From Nitrospira sp. (GTDB lineage Bacteria; Nitrospirota; Nitrospiria; Nitrospirales; Nitrospiraceae): DNA of 64,000 nucleotides. The notes under the pieces were generated by a model. That model was given only the letters and a program-made list of their open reading frames with translations, was not told where the DNA came from and did not search any database. The stretch spans positions 1,039,001 to 1,103,000 of the forward strand of contig CP054184.1 of the NCBI GenBank assembly GCA_015709715.1. The letters are read 5' to 3'. Of this stretch, positions 17,260-25,911 are shown piece by piece; positions within the stretch are counted from its first letter, which is position 1; every line of letters begins with the position of its first letter. A program made the position numbers and the translations under genes.

Positions 17260-18779
17260 CGCCTACGCGTTTGCCCATCGGTGTCATCGCGGTCGGGTTG
17301 GCCACTGCGGGGATCATCGCCTACTCGCTGGCTCCCGATGCCCTCTGGTTGGTGACGGTCTTGGAAGGGTCCGCCCTGGCCTGCTTGATCTGGCTCTTCG
17401 TTACCCAGTTCGAGCGGCTCAAAAAGTTTTCCGCGCAGCGCTCCACCCGCATGGGTGCGAACAGCGCCATAATGGTCCTGCTGTTCATCGCCATTCTCGC
17501 CATCGTCAATTTCTTAGCTGCACGTCATTCGATCCGGTGGGATTTCTCAGAGAACCAGAACTACACCCTGGCACCGGAAACCTATCGCGTCCTCCGTAAT
17601 CTGCCCCGGGACATCAATATCACGGTGTTTACCAGAGAAAAGGATCCTGGCTACCAGGCCTATAAGGAACGCCTCGACAGCTACCGGCAATTCAGTCCGA
17701 AACTCACAGTACAGTTCATCGACCCTGAGCGGCAGCCGAAGGTGGCGCAAAATTACGGCATCATGCGGACCGATGTCGCCATCTTCGAAAGCGGCCCCCA
17801 GTCCGTCCGCATCAGTTCTCCCGCGGAGGTCGAAATTACCGGGGCCCTCCTCCGCGTCTCGCGAGACAGCCGAAAGCGCCTGGTCTTCCTGGAAGGTCAC
17901 GGCGAACGCAACCTGGAGGACAAAGATCGTGGCGGACTGGCCCTCACCAAGGATGTCTTGCAAAAGCAAGGCTATGATATCGGCAGCCTATCCTTGCTTC
18001 AGGAAACCGCTGTACCCGACAACACCGATGTGCTCATCATCGCGGGGCCGCGCCGGCCGGTGACGAAAGACGAGCAGGCCAGGATTCAATCCTACGTCGC
18101 CAAAGGCGGGCATGTCATGGTGTTGGTCGACCCGGAGACTCAAGCAGACCTCGACGACCTGCTCGCCGGATGGGGGCTGGAACTGGGACAGGGAGTGCTC
18201 GTCGACCTCCAGGACCGACTGGCGCAGGGCGACCTGACCGCTCTACTCGTGCGGACCTTCACCGAGCATGAAATTACCCATGAACTGACCTCCGCGGTCT
18301 TATTTCCGCTCGCGCGTCACCTGACGTTCCACGAGGACAAGGGCAAGGACTGGGATTATGTCCCCCTCGCGCGAACTTCCCCCCGAAGTTGGGCCGAAAC
18401 TGAGATGAAGGGGAAAGTCGTCAGTTTTGACGAAAAAGAGGACGTGCAAGGCCCCCTCGCCCTGGCGGTCGCACTCACCCCGAAACAGACTCCGGAAGAA
18501 GGCAAGCCCCGCCCGGCGGTGGTCGTGGTCGGCAACTCCTCCTTCGCCAGCAACGGCTTCATAAACTTCCCCGGCAACAGCGACTTCTTTCAGCGGGCGA
18601 TCGGCTGGCTGTCGGAAGAACGTGACCTGATCTCGCTGACTCCCAAGGACCCGGCGCTCCGCCCCTTCGTCCCCAACCCCTTGCAGGAACGTATCCTCCT
18701 TTACGTGCAAGTGATCTTTCTGCCGGCCATGACCGTCCTCGGCGGACTCTTGGTCTGGCGGCGACGGCGCCGGCTGTAA
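17250..18779 (+). CDS. GldG-like ABC transporter auxiliary protein
   Basis: A 509-residue membrane protein overlapping the permease by 10 bp. Two N-terminal helices (about 7-50) and a third near 70-88 are followed by a long soluble domain (about 100-480) and a final C-terminal helix ending RRRRRL. The soluble part includes RNLPRDINITVFTREKDPG and VFLEGHGERN, typical of the ABC_transp_aux domain, and TDVLIIAGPRRPVTKDEQ, which resembles the GldG/IFT52-like fold. It probably forms the extracytoplasmic part of the exporter. Confidence 0.88.
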   Translation: MEMTPTRLPIGVIAVGLATAGIIAYSLAPDALWLVTVLEGSALACLIWLFVTQFERLKKFSAQRSTRMGANSAIMVLLFIAILAIVNFLAARHSIRWDFSENQNYTLAPETYRVLRNLPRDINITVFTREKDPGYQAYKERLDSYRQFSPKLTVQFIDPERQPKVAQNYGIMRTDVAIFESGPQSVRISSPAEVEITGALLRVSRDSRKRLVFLEGHGERNLEDKDRGGLALTKDVLQKQGYDIGSLSLLQETAVPDNTDVLIIAGPRRPVTKDEQARIQSYVAKGGHVMVLVDPETQADLDDLLAGWGLELGQGVLVDLQDRLAQGDLTALLVRTFTEHEITHELTSAVLFPLARHLTFHEDKGKDWDYVPLARTSPRSWAETEMKGKVVSFDEKEDVQGPLALAVALTPKQTPEEGKPRPAVVVVGNSSFASNGFINFPGNSDFFQRAIGWLSEERDLISLTPKDPALRPFVPNPLQERILLYVQVIFLPAMTVLGGLLVWRRRRRL

Positions 18780-18782
18780 TCC

Positions 18783-20159
18783 ATGACGCGCTATTGGCCC
18801 ACGCTACTGATGGCGGGTGTATTCGCGGGGCTCGGCCTGTACCTCTATTTCATCGAACTGCCCGAGCAGCGGACCGAAGAACACACCGCCGCCGAAGCCA
18901 CGCGCATCGTGCCCTTCAACGAGGCGGAGATGACTTCGCTCATCGTCAAGAGCCAGGGTGGAGAGGTGACCCTGTCTCAGGCCCCAGGACAACCTTGGAG
19001 CATCACGGCCCCGATCCGTAGCGATGCCGACCAGCGCCAAGTCCAGGCCCTACTCCGCGCACTGGTGACCGGCAAGGTATCGCGCCTCGTCGAAACGCGC
19101 CCCGCCTCCCTCGTGCCATTCGGATTGGACCATCCTTCCACCGTCGTCACCATCGACACGGGCACGAAACAGGAGACGCTTTCGATCGGCGATGCCGGGC
19201 CATTGTCCTCCACCCTCTATGTCCTGCGAGGATCGGATCAGGCCGTGCTCCTGACCGACCTGGCGCCCAAGGACTTCTTGAACAAGACGCTCCTGTCGTT
19301 CCGACGCAAAGAACTCTTGCAGTTCAGCACCAACGACGCGGAGCGGCTCCGCCTCACCTACCCGACCACCGAAATCGTGCTCTACGCTGTAGACGAGAAG
19401 CCGAAAAAAAAGTGGAAGATTCGGTACCCGATCGAAGCCGAAGGCGACCGCACCGAGGTGCAGGCCCTGTTGTTTCGTCTGGAGGACCTGAAGGCGCTGG
19501 CCATCGTTGATCCCGGCCCCGAACGGGATGCGCTTCTGCCGCTCCTGGTGAAACCCAAGGTCAAGGTCGCCCTGCAGGCCGCCGGCCCCGAACAGACCGT
19601 GCGGCTCTTTCAGCCGGACCCGGCCAGCGGCGAGGCCTACGCCCAAACCACGCCCGACGGCCCGATCTTCAAGGTCAGCCCTTCCGCCATCAAGGACCTG
19701 ACGAAGGACCTGTTCGCGCTGCAAGACAAGCGGCTCCTGGGTGCGGAGATCAACGACATCGCCCTGCTCTCGATCAAGACGCGGGATGAGCAATACGTGC
19801 TGGTACGCGACCAAAACGAATGGGTACTCGAAGATCGGCCGACGACCACATTGCGCCAGGATGTGGCTGACCTGCTCGTGAGTCGGATCGTCAACCTGCC
19901 GGCGGAGGAACGGGTGCTCAAGCAGGCCGGTCCCCTGGCGCCCTACGGCCTCACCGCACCGGTCGCGGAATTCGTCGCCACAGGGAAAGACGGCCGCACC
20001 GTCGGACGCCTCGCGCTGGGCAGCCAGGTCGGCGGACTCGTGTACGCCATCGGCCAGCGCATTCCCGGCATCTTTCAGGCCCGCCCCGATCTCCTGACCC
20101 AAATTCCCTCGCGACCGACCCTCCTGGGGCAGTCCCACGAGCAGGAGACCACACGGTAA
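18783..20159 (+). CDS. DUF4340 domain protein of the Gld-like ABC operon
   Basis: A 458-residue protein with an N-terminal anchor helix (about 5-24) and repeated beta-rich modules that match DUF4340 in style (WSITAPIRSDADQRQVQALL; YPIEAEGDRTEVQALLFRLE; ALGSQVGGLVYAIGQR). The recurrence of the motif followed by L-x-x-L-x-x-L-K suggests two or three duplicated modules. ATG 18783 is three bases after the previous stop. DUF4340 genes typically follow GldG-like genes; the function is unknown. Confidence 0.88.
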   Translation: MTRYWPTLLMAGVFAGLGLYLYFIELPEQRTEEHTAAEATRIVPFNEAEMTSLIVKSQGGEVTLSQAPGQPWSITAPIRSDADQRQVQALLRALVTGKVSRLVETRPASLVPFGLDHPSTVVTIDTGTKQETLSIGDAGPLSSTLYVLRGSDQAVLLTDLAPKDFLNKTLLSFRRKELLQFSTNDAERLRLTYPTTEIVLYAVDEKPKKKWKIRYPIEAEGDRTEVQALLFRLEDLKALAIVDPGPERDALLPLLVKPKVKVALQAAGPEQTVRLFQPDPASGEAYAQTTPDGPIFKVSPSAIKDLTKDLFALQDKRLLGAEINDIALLSIKTRDEQYVLVRDQNEWVLEDRPTTTLRQDVADLLVSRIVNLPAEERVLKQAGPLAPYGLTAPVAEFVATGKDGRTVGRLALGSQVGGLVYAIGQRIPGIFQARPDLLTQIPSRPTLLGQSHEQETTR

Positions 20160-20176
20160 ACAGACGCACGGAGGTG

Positions 20177-20206
20177 TTTCCAGTCGAGGGAGGTTTGTGC
20201 TACTGT
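20177..20206 (+). promoter_or_regulatory. Possible promoter for the repeat lipoprotein gene
   Basis: TTTCCA (20177-20182), an 18-bp spacer and TACTGT (20201-20206) precede the gene by about 46 bp. Matches are moderate only. Confidence 0.35.
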
Positions 20207-20252
20207 GTGCGCGCTATTGCCCTTGGATAAAGTGATAAAGGAGGATCCTTCA

Positions 20253-20654
20253 ATGAGGTACTTGCAGTCTCACAGTGCACTCGTCTTGTCCTTATCGCTG
20301 CTCATCCTCAGCGCCTGCGCCACGCAAGAAGGCACTACCAGCGGTTCGTCTGCCGCCGGCTCCTCGATGAGAGCTGCCACACAGACCGACCCACTGCAAG
20401 CCTGCCTGGCCCGCATTCCATCGGGTGGCACAGCCGGCACACGCCAGTTGGCGGAAGAAGCCTGTCAACGCGATGAAGCGCTCCGTCAGACGATCGCCGG
20501 CACCGCCGCCGTCAAGAGCGGGAATCGCGCCGCCGCCGGTGCCGCCGGTGACACGTTGGAAGCCTGCCTGGCCCGAATCCCTACGGATGCGTCCGCCGGA
20601 CAGAAGATGCTGGCAGAGGAAAGCTGCAAGCGCGATCAGGCGAACCAACGGTAA
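20253..20654 (+). CDS. Small lipoprotein with two internal Cys repeats
   Basis: A 133-residue lipoprotein from ATG 20253, supported by AAAGGAGG. The lipobox is LILSAC (Cys at about 22). The mature part holds two copies of a 32-residue unit: LQACLARIPSGGTAG...LAEEACQRDEALR and LEACLARIPTDASAG...LAEESCKRDQANQ. Each has two cysteines spaced about 21 apart, which could form a disulfide-pinned helical hairpin. The linker contains an Ala/Gly-rich spacer. No known family; see findings. Confidence 0.85.
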   Translation: MRYLQSHSALVLSLSLLILSACATQEGTTSGSSAAGSSMRAATQTDPLQACLARIPSGGTAGTRQLAEEACQRDEALRQTIAGTAAVKSGNRAAAGAAGDTLEACLARIPTDASAGQKMLAEESCKRDQANQR

Positions 20655-20677
20655 CCTGCCGCTCCTCCCCGTTGTTG

Positions 20678-20714
20678 CGCCTTCCGCCTCGGCAGCCGTC
20701 GAAGGCGGGAGGCG
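20678..20714. terminator. Strong hairpin between convergent genes
   Basis: CGCCTTCCGCCT (20678-20689) pairs with AGGCGGGAGGCG (20703-20714), 12 bp with one G-U pair and a 13-nt loop, exactly between the lipoprotein and MFS stops. No T-tract follows; a bidirectional terminator is likely. Confidence 0.55.
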
Positions 20715-20723
20715 CGTATCCCC

Positions 20724-22034
20724 TCAGGAGGATTCCACCTCGACGCTCCACCAACCGCTGACCAGGGCAAGGAGCAACAGGGTGAAGGAGATGCCGACGA
20801 CCGCGCTCGCAGCCCCCCACGACTCCGCCACCCACCCGAACACCGTCATCCCTGCCATCGAGGTAGTTGTCGCAATAGCCGTGTACAGCGCCATGACCCG
20901 CCCCACCAGAGTCGGTGGAGCCACTTCCTGCACCATTCCCCAGGCAATCGGCGTCCAGCCTCCGAAACCGGCGCCGACGCAGGTGACCAACAGGGCAGCA
21001 ATGCGAAATTCCTGAACCCAGACCAACATCAGCGCCGACGCGCCGCTCAACAAGGCAAACAGCACGACGGTCGAGAGCCGCCGCCGAAGACTCCAGCCGC
21101 TCAACCGAATCAAGCCCAGCGAGGTCAGGCAGAGTCCCACCCCCAGCCACGACCAGAGATACCCCACCTCGACCGGACCGAGCTCGAGGAGATTCCGTCC
21201 GAACACCGGAAACAATGTGGTGAAGGCGCCCGCGGCAAAGGTATAGAGCGCCGCCAAGAGCACCAACCACAACAGCCGACGTTCGCCGGCAAGGATGTAC
21301 CACAATCCCTCCCACAGGGCATGAAGAACCTGCCGCACTCCGCCTTCCTCGCCCTTGCCTGCGCGCCCCTCGCTCAACCGGATCGGCAACAGCAGCAACG
21401 CGGACAGGAGATAGGTCCCTGCATTCATGCAGAGCACGTCCTGCGACCCGGAAAAGGCGATGCCGAGCCCGCTCAAGGCCGGCCCGATGATGATGCCGAG
21501 ACTGGTCGTCCCTTGGAGCAAGGCGTTGGCCGCCGTGTACTGAGACCGCCGCACCATGAACGGCACCGACGACGACAGTGTCGGAACGAACAGCGCCGTC
21601 GCCACGCCGTACAGAAAAGTCAGCGCATAGAGGGCATCGACCGTAAACTGCGCGACGGAGATCCAGCAGGGGATCAGGCCGATTAAGAGCCCACGGGCCA
21701 AGTCGCTGCCGATCAGGATGGCCTTCTTGGGAAGGCGATCGACCATCACTCCGATGAACGGCCCCAGCAGGATAGGAGGCAACGTTTGTAAGAGCCCGAT
21801 CACGGTGGTTTTGAGTGGTGACCCGGTCACGGCGTATACAAACCAGAGCAGGGCGAGCTTGCTCACTCCATCGGCCACCTGGGAGAGCACCTGACTCCAC
21901 CAGAGGAGTTGAAAGTCGCGCGTCAGCAGCCACCGATGGGGGTGCCCCGCAGCGTCCGCAGACCGCTCCGTCACGGCTGTCACCAGGCTGTTTGACGGGT
22001 GCGGGATGGTCCGATCCTCCTGCATGGAGAGCAC
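20724..22034 (-). CDS. MFS transporter (first of a tandem pair)
   Basis: A 436-residue inner-membrane protein with about 12 hydrophobic segments. After a 34-residue hydrophilic leader comes LLTRDFQLLWWSQVLSQVAD, then the first loop motif GVMVDRLPKKAILIGSD, the D-R-x-x-K-K signature of MFS antiporters of the MdtH/enterobactin-exporter (MFS_3) type. Start is GTG 22034 or ATG 22025; neither has a clear Shine-Dalgarno. It lies 40 bp downstream of a close paralogue with which it shares segment order. The substrate is unknown; drug or siderophore export is the commonest role of this type. Confidence 0.9.
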   Translation of the reverse strand: MLSMQEDRTIPHPSNSLVTAVTERSADAAGHPHRWLLTRDFQLLWWSQVLSQVADGVSKLALLWFVYAVTGSPLKTTVIGLLQTLPPILLGPFIGVMVDRLPKKAILIGSDLARGLLIGLIPCWISVAQFTVDALYALTFLYGVATALFVPTLSSSVPFMVRRSQYTAANALLQGTTSLGIIIGPALSGLGIAFSGSQDVLCMNAGTYLLSALLLLPIRLSEGRAGKGEEGGVRQVLHALWEGLWYILAGERRLLWLVLLAALYTFAAGAFTTLFPVFGRNLLELGPVEVGYLWSWLGVGLCLTSLGLIRLSGWSLRRRLSTVVLFALLSGASALMLVWVQEFRIAALLVTCVGAGFGGWTPIAWGMVQEVAPPTLVGRVMALYTAIATTTSMAGMTVFGWVAESWGAASAVVGISFTLLLLALVSGWWSVEVESS

Positions 22035-22074
22035 CGAGTCGAGGACCGGAGTCGAACGGTTATCGAGTCCGCCC

Positions 22075-23334
22075 TCACGGTACCGCGATCGGGCTCTGGG
22101 TGCATCTCGCGCAATACACGGCGACCGCAGCGGTCATCAACAAGACCACCCCGAGCCCCATCAGGCTCGCCGCCGGCCCCAAAGACTCCGCCACCCAGCC
22201 GAAGCCCGTCATCCCCGCCATGGCGGAGGCCATCGAGCCGACGCTGAAGGTCGTGAGCACTCGACCGATCAGCGGTTCCGGAGTCACTTCTTGCAACAGA
22301 GCCCACACGATCGGATTCAGGACGGCCGTACTTCCGCCGACGATGATCACGACGGCCGCGGCAATCAACGGTTGTTCGAGGAGACTGAGACTGCCCACCG
22401 CGATGCCGCCCACCGTCATGCCCCGAACCACGATGCGCAACCGACCCTGCATGTCGTTCTGTTGTTTCCACGCGAGCCACGTCGAAGCCACCAACATCCC
22501 CACGCCCAGCGCGCTCCACAACCAGCCTAATTGCACCGGCCCCACTTGGAGAAACTCCTTGGCATACACCGGCAGGATAAACACAAAGGCGCTGACGCCC
22601 AGGTTGTACAGCGAGGAAATGACGACCAGCGTGAAGACCATGGATCGTCGGCCGAACACGAAACGGAATCCCTGCTTCAGGTCACCCCAGAGCGAATGGG
22701 CCGACGTCGAAGAGCCCACCGCCTGTGTCACGAAGTGAATGGGCATCAGGCACAACGCTGAGATCAAGAAGGTACCCGAGTTGATGAACAGCGCACGCTC
22801 CGATCCGATCAGTGCGATGAGCAGACCGCTGATCGCCGGACCGAATAACATTCCCAAATTGCCGGTACCTTGAATGAGGGCGTTGGCCGCAGTCAGTTCG
22901 GACGGGCGGACCAGCAAGGGCACGGCGGACACCAAGGCCGGTCCGAACACGGTCGAGACGATCGAAGTGACGAAAATGAGGAGGTACAGCCGCTCGATCG
23001 ACAGCGCGTCCACGGCGTACAGTGCCGGAATCAGAAAAGTCAGGCCGGCCCGAATCACGTCCACCCACACCATTACCTGCTTCTTGGGCCACCGGTCGAG
23101 ATAGACACCGATCACCGGACCGAACAACAACGGAGGGATCGTCTGCAACAATCCCACCATGGTCATCTTCATGGCAGACCCCGTTAACTCATACACGAAC
23201 CAGAGGAGGGCCACCTTATTCAGGCCCTCGCCGATTTGCGAGGTCACCTGTCCCCACCACAACAATCCGAAGTCTCTGGTTCTGATGAGGCGCCAGCCTC
23301 TGTTGTTCGGCTCCGTCGATGAGTCTTGTGCCAT
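22075..23334 (-). CDS. MFS transporter (second of a tandem pair)
   Basis: A 419-residue MFS_3-type transporter from ATG 23334, strongly supported by GGGGAGGAA; the frame to 23460 is rejected. It shows LIRTRDFGLLWWGQVTSQIGEG, then GVYLDRWPKKQVMVWVD, parallel to the downstream gene's motifs. About 12 membrane helices are visible. It is the first gene of the pair in transcription order. Substrate unknown; the side-by-side paralogues could be a tandem duplication or a heteromeric pair. Confidence 0.92.
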   Translation of the reverse strand: MAQDSSTEPNNRGWRLIRTRDFGLLWWGQVTSQIGEGLNKVALLWFVYELTGSAMKMTMVGLLQTIPPLLFGPVIGVYLDRWPKKQVMVWVDVIRAGLTFLIPALYAVDALSIERLYLLIFVTSIVSTVFGPALVSAVPLLVRPSELTAANALIQGTGNLGMLFGPAISGLLIALIGSERALFINSGTFLISALCLMPIHFVTQAVGSSTSAHSLWGDLKQGFRFVFGRRSMVFTLVVISSLYNLGVSAFVFILPVYAKEFLQVGPVQLGWLWSALGVGMLVASTWLAWKQQNDMQGRLRIVVRGMTVGGIAVGSLSLLEQPLIAAAVVIIVGGSTAVLNPIVWALLQEVTPEPLIGRVLTTFSVGSMASAMAGMTGFGWVAESLGPAASLMGLGVVLLMTAAVAVYCARCTQSPIAVP

Positions 23335-23352
23335 GACGATTCCTCCCCGGTC

Positions 23353-23502
23353 ATGACTGTGGGTGCGGGCTGTGTACCCCGCACATACTGCTGTTGTGCC
23401 CACCTTAACCAACCGTACGACGAGGAAAAGCTGGGGAAGCCCCTGGAGGTCCGGCATCACGAACCCTCGGCGGAGGCCGAACTCGATGAGGAAGGCCCAT
23501 GA
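23353..23502 (+). CDS. Possible small ORF (49 aa)
   Basis: ATG 23353 to TGA 23500-23502 encodes 49 residues: a Cys-rich start (GAGCVPRTYCCCAHLNQPYD) and a charged tail rich in Glu, His and Pro. No Shine-Dalgarno is visible. The stop codon's last base is the first base of an operator-like dyad. It is the only protein-like reading frame in the 301-bp gap between the MFS and YtxH genes. It may not be real. Confidence 0.25.
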   Translation: MTVGAGCVPRTYCCCAHLNQPYDEEKLGKPLEVRHHEPSAEAELDEEGP

Positions 23503-23547
23503 CTAGGGCCTTACCTAGTGCAAGAGAGGCGCCGGGCTGCATAGGGT
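23502..23547 (+). promoter_or_regulatory. Dyad operator plus -10 (site 1), ytxH operon
   Basis: ACTAGGGCCTTACCTAGT (23502-23519) is a perfect 6-6-6 inverted repeat. After 22 bp comes TAGGGT (23542-23547) as -10. It is the cleanest member of the recurring dyad family in this window and lies 116 bp before the ytxH-like start. Confidence 0.75.
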
Positions 23548-23635
23548 GATACTCATCAACAGTCGCGGACATCGAGAGTCGCCGATGGGTCGCACGTATT
23601 CACTCCGGGCCGCAAGACAAGAAGGAGGTCGAGAG

Positions 23636-23962
23636 ATGTACAACCAGGATTCGTCTAATTGGTCCGCCTTTATCGCAGGAGCCTTCATCGGCGCAGGAAT
23701 CGCCTTGCTCTTGGCGCCGCAATCGGGACCGGAACTTCGGTCCACCCTTCGGGACTATGCCGCTCGGGCCAAGGATGAACTCGACGAAGCCACGGAACAA
23801 GGGCGCGCCGCCTGGGACCGCGCCGTCGAGCGGGGACAAGAATATGTGGAAGGCGGCAAACAGACCTTGCGCAAGGCAGGCCAGGCCGCACGCGAGTTTG
23901 TGGACGAGACCGTGCAAAGCGCAGAAAAGACCGTGGAAGAAGCCTCCTCGCGCCGAGGGTAA
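23636..23962 (+). CDS. YtxH domain stress-type protein
   Basis: A 108-residue protein from ATG 23636 with a very good AAGGAGG Shine-Dalgarno. It begins with a short hydrophilic piece, then a single membrane helix (FIAGAFIGAGIALLLAPQSG, about 10-30), the YtxH signature G-x-x-x-G-x-x-x-A-L-L-x-A-P-x-S-G. A long amphipathic helix with many Ala, Glu and Arg residues follows (about 35-108). YtxH proteins in Bacillus belong to the general-stress group. The frame upstream to 23546 is rejected. First gene of a unit with the BON and DUF4403 genes. Confidence 0.92.
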   Translation: MYNQDSSNWSAFIAGAFIGAGIALLLAPQSGPELRSTLRDYAARAKDELDEATEQGRAAWDRAVERGQEYVEGGKQTLRKAGQAAREFVDETVQSAEKTVEEASSRRG

Positions 23963-24010
23963 GCGCTATCTCAAACCGATGCTCGACAACTAGAGAAGGA
24001 GAACCATCCC

Positions 24011-24319
24011 ATGATGACCCGCATGACTCACATAATGTTCGGCTTGGCCCTCGTGACGCTCGTCGGCTGCCAATCCACCACCGGCAAGACGGCCGGGCAA
24101 ACCATCGACGATGCCTCCATCACAGCCGCGGTCCATTCCAAGCTGGCTTCGGACCGTCTGTCGAACTTCACCCGCATCGACGTCGACACAGAACGGGGTG
24201 TTGTCACGCTCAACGGGGTCGTGGGGACCGCCGAGCAGAAGATGCGCGTGGCCGAACTGACGCGCGAGGTGAACGGCGTCCGGACAATCAACAACAACCT
24301 TCAAATCCAACCCCAGTAA
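24011..24319 (+). CDS. BON domain lipoprotein
   Basis: A 102-residue lipoprotein from ATG 24011 (Shine-Dalgarno AGAAGGAG). Lipobox LVTLVGC (Cys at about 20). The rest is one BON domain: ASITAAVHSKLASD, then the strand pair RIDVDTERGVVTLNGVV and a helix with VNGVRTINNNLQI. BON domains, as in OsmY, bind membranes and protect against osmotic stress in the periplasm. It is 48 bp after the YtxH gene in the same direction. Confidence 0.93.
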   Translation: MMTRMTHIMFGLALVTLVGCQSTTGKTAGQTIDDASITAAVHSKLASDRLSNFTRIDVDTERGVVTLNGVVGTAEQKMRVAELTREVNGVRTINNNLQIQPQ

Positions 24320-24369
24320 CGAGCCCCGTAGACTGTGCGACCGTTCCGACGGAAAGAAGGAGGCATGTC

Positions 24370-25845
24370 ATGAAGCATCGTCGCACCCTCGTGGTTCCAG
24401 TCCTCACCGCCGTCTTTCTGACGGGGGTGGCCTGCAGCCATACCATTCCCAAGAGTTCCTCTCAACCGGTGCCGCCGCCCATTACGAGCGCAGTTCCCTC
24501 CTTCACTGCGATGGCGAAGGAGGACGCACCGGCCCCGGTGTCGCACGTGCCGGTTCAGGTCAAGACGGATCTGACGCCCATTCAAACGGCAATCCGCCAA
24601 GCCGTGCCGGATCGTCTTACGGAGACAGGGCATCCTTTGGAACAGGAGTTCCGGTGGACGTTCGTTAGGACCGGCGAGCCTCACGTACACATCCAAGACG
24701 GCCTAGTTGCGATCCATGCGGAGTACAAGGGCGACATCGAGGCGCGTGGGAGTTCCCGCGCCTGCCGATTGGATCCCGTCTATGCGACGCTGGACGCCAC
24801 CGGAACACTCCTACTCGTGCAAAGCCGCGAGACGCTCTCCTTTGCGTTCGACCTCACTCATGCGGCAGTCGGTACGAAACCGGAGAGCGATGCACGTTGC
24901 AATATGTTCAACCGGTCTATCAATGAGCAGTTGCCGGAGTTGTTCAGCCTGACGCAGGTCAAAACCGCCATGGTGGACGCTGTGCATCCGGAGGCCTTCG
25001 GCATTCCGTTCCAACGCATCTGGAACAACCTAGAAGGCCCCTTGTCGATTCCCGTGGCCTCCTTGAACACGCGCGCCTGCCTGTACGGCAATCCGCGGGA
25101 AATGCTCGTGAGCCAACAGAAGGGAACCGTACAGGAGACGGTGATTGTCGGCACCGCCAAACAGATGCCGTTGGTCACCTATGAGGCGGCCTGTTCGGAA
25201 GCGGCTCCCACCGTGGCGCTCGTGAGCTCCGGTCCGGCCTCCACGGAGAAGAAGCCGTACGTGATCCTCGCCAAGATTCCGCTCTCCTATCAACAGGTAT
25301 CGCACCAGCTCCAGGGCAAACTGTTCCATCAGACGATCTTCTTGGACTCGGCAACCTCCGATGCCGCCGTCATCGAGCGGGTCTCCGCCGCCGATGCCAA
25401 CGGACGGGTCCTGCTCACGGTCGAGACGGCCGGAGACCTCAAGGGCACCATCTACTACTGGGGCACCCCACGATTGGATGATACCGGGAAGACCCTCACG
25501 ATCCCCGATTTGCAGATGGCGAATGAATCTCGAACCGCCATCGATTCCATTCGCGTCGGATATTGGCAGGCCGTGGACCGCGAACTGCAGCCCAAACTCC
25601 GGCAGGCAATCGCCATAGACCTGTCCAACCAAGTGGATCGGTTGAAGCAGACCGTCACCGGAAGCCACCGGTCCGGGGACCTCACCATGGATATTCTGGT
25701 CACCAGGCAGCAGCCGGATCAGGTGTGGTCCTCCACGCAAGGTATCACCGTGTCCATCTTGCTGGAAGGCACGGCTAACGCCACGGGTCAGATGACGCTC
25801 GAAGGCCAACCGCCCCGGGCCATGCTGCGGGGTGAGAGTCGCTGA
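24370..25845 (+). CDS. DUF4403-like lipoprotein
   Basis: A 491-residue lipoprotein with signal and lipobox FLTGVAC (Cys at about 22), ATG 24370 preceded by AAGAAGGAGG. The mature part has two similar halves: residues about 60-290 (QAVPDRL, YKGDIEARGSS) and about 295-480 (YVILAKIPLSYQQVSHQL, GTIYYWGTPRLDDTGKTLTIPDL). That architecture fits the DUF4403 family, whose members are thought to be lipid-binding tube-like envelope proteins. Family assignment is from pattern recall. Last gene before a hairpin; third in the YtxH-BON unit. Confidence 0.8.
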   Translation: MKHRRTLVVPVLTAVFLTGVACSHTIPKSSSQPVPPPITSAVPSFTAMAKEDAPAPVSHVPVQVKTDLTPIQTAIRQAVPDRLTETGHPLEQEFRWTFVRTGEPHVHIQDGLVAIHAEYKGDIEARGSSRACRLDPVYATLDATGTLLLVQSRETLSFAFDLTHAAVGTKPESDARCNMFNRSINEQLPELFSLTQVKTAMVDAVHPEAFGIPFQRIWNNLEGPLSIPVASLNTRACLYGNPREMLVSQQKGTVQETVIVGTAKQMPLVTYEAACSEAAPTVALVSSGPASTEKKPYVILAKIPLSYQQVSHQLQGKLFHQTIFLDSATSDAAVIERVSAADANGRVLLTVETAGDLKGTIYYWGTPRLDDTGKTLTIPDLQMANESRTAIDSIRVGYWQAVDRELQPKLRQAIAIDLSNQVDRLKQTVTGSHRSGDLTMDILVTRQQPDQVWSSTQGITVSILLEGTANATGQMTLEGQPPRAMLRGESR

Positions 25846-25853
25846 CGCTCAGC

Positions 25854-25891
25854 GGCCGGGTCGAGGGTGTCGAATCCACCCTGGCCCGGCC
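25854..25891 (+). terminator. Hairpin ending the ytxH unit
   Basis: GGCCGGG (25854-25860) plus AGGGTG pair with CACCCT plus CCCGGCC (25885-25891), 13 bp interrupted by a small internal loop; the apical loop is TCGAATC. It starts nine bases after the DUF4403 stop. No T-tract follows. It is followed within 21 bp by dyad site 2. Confidence 0.55.
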
Positions 25892-25911
25892 CGAGCCCTG
25901 TCCGTCCGTCC

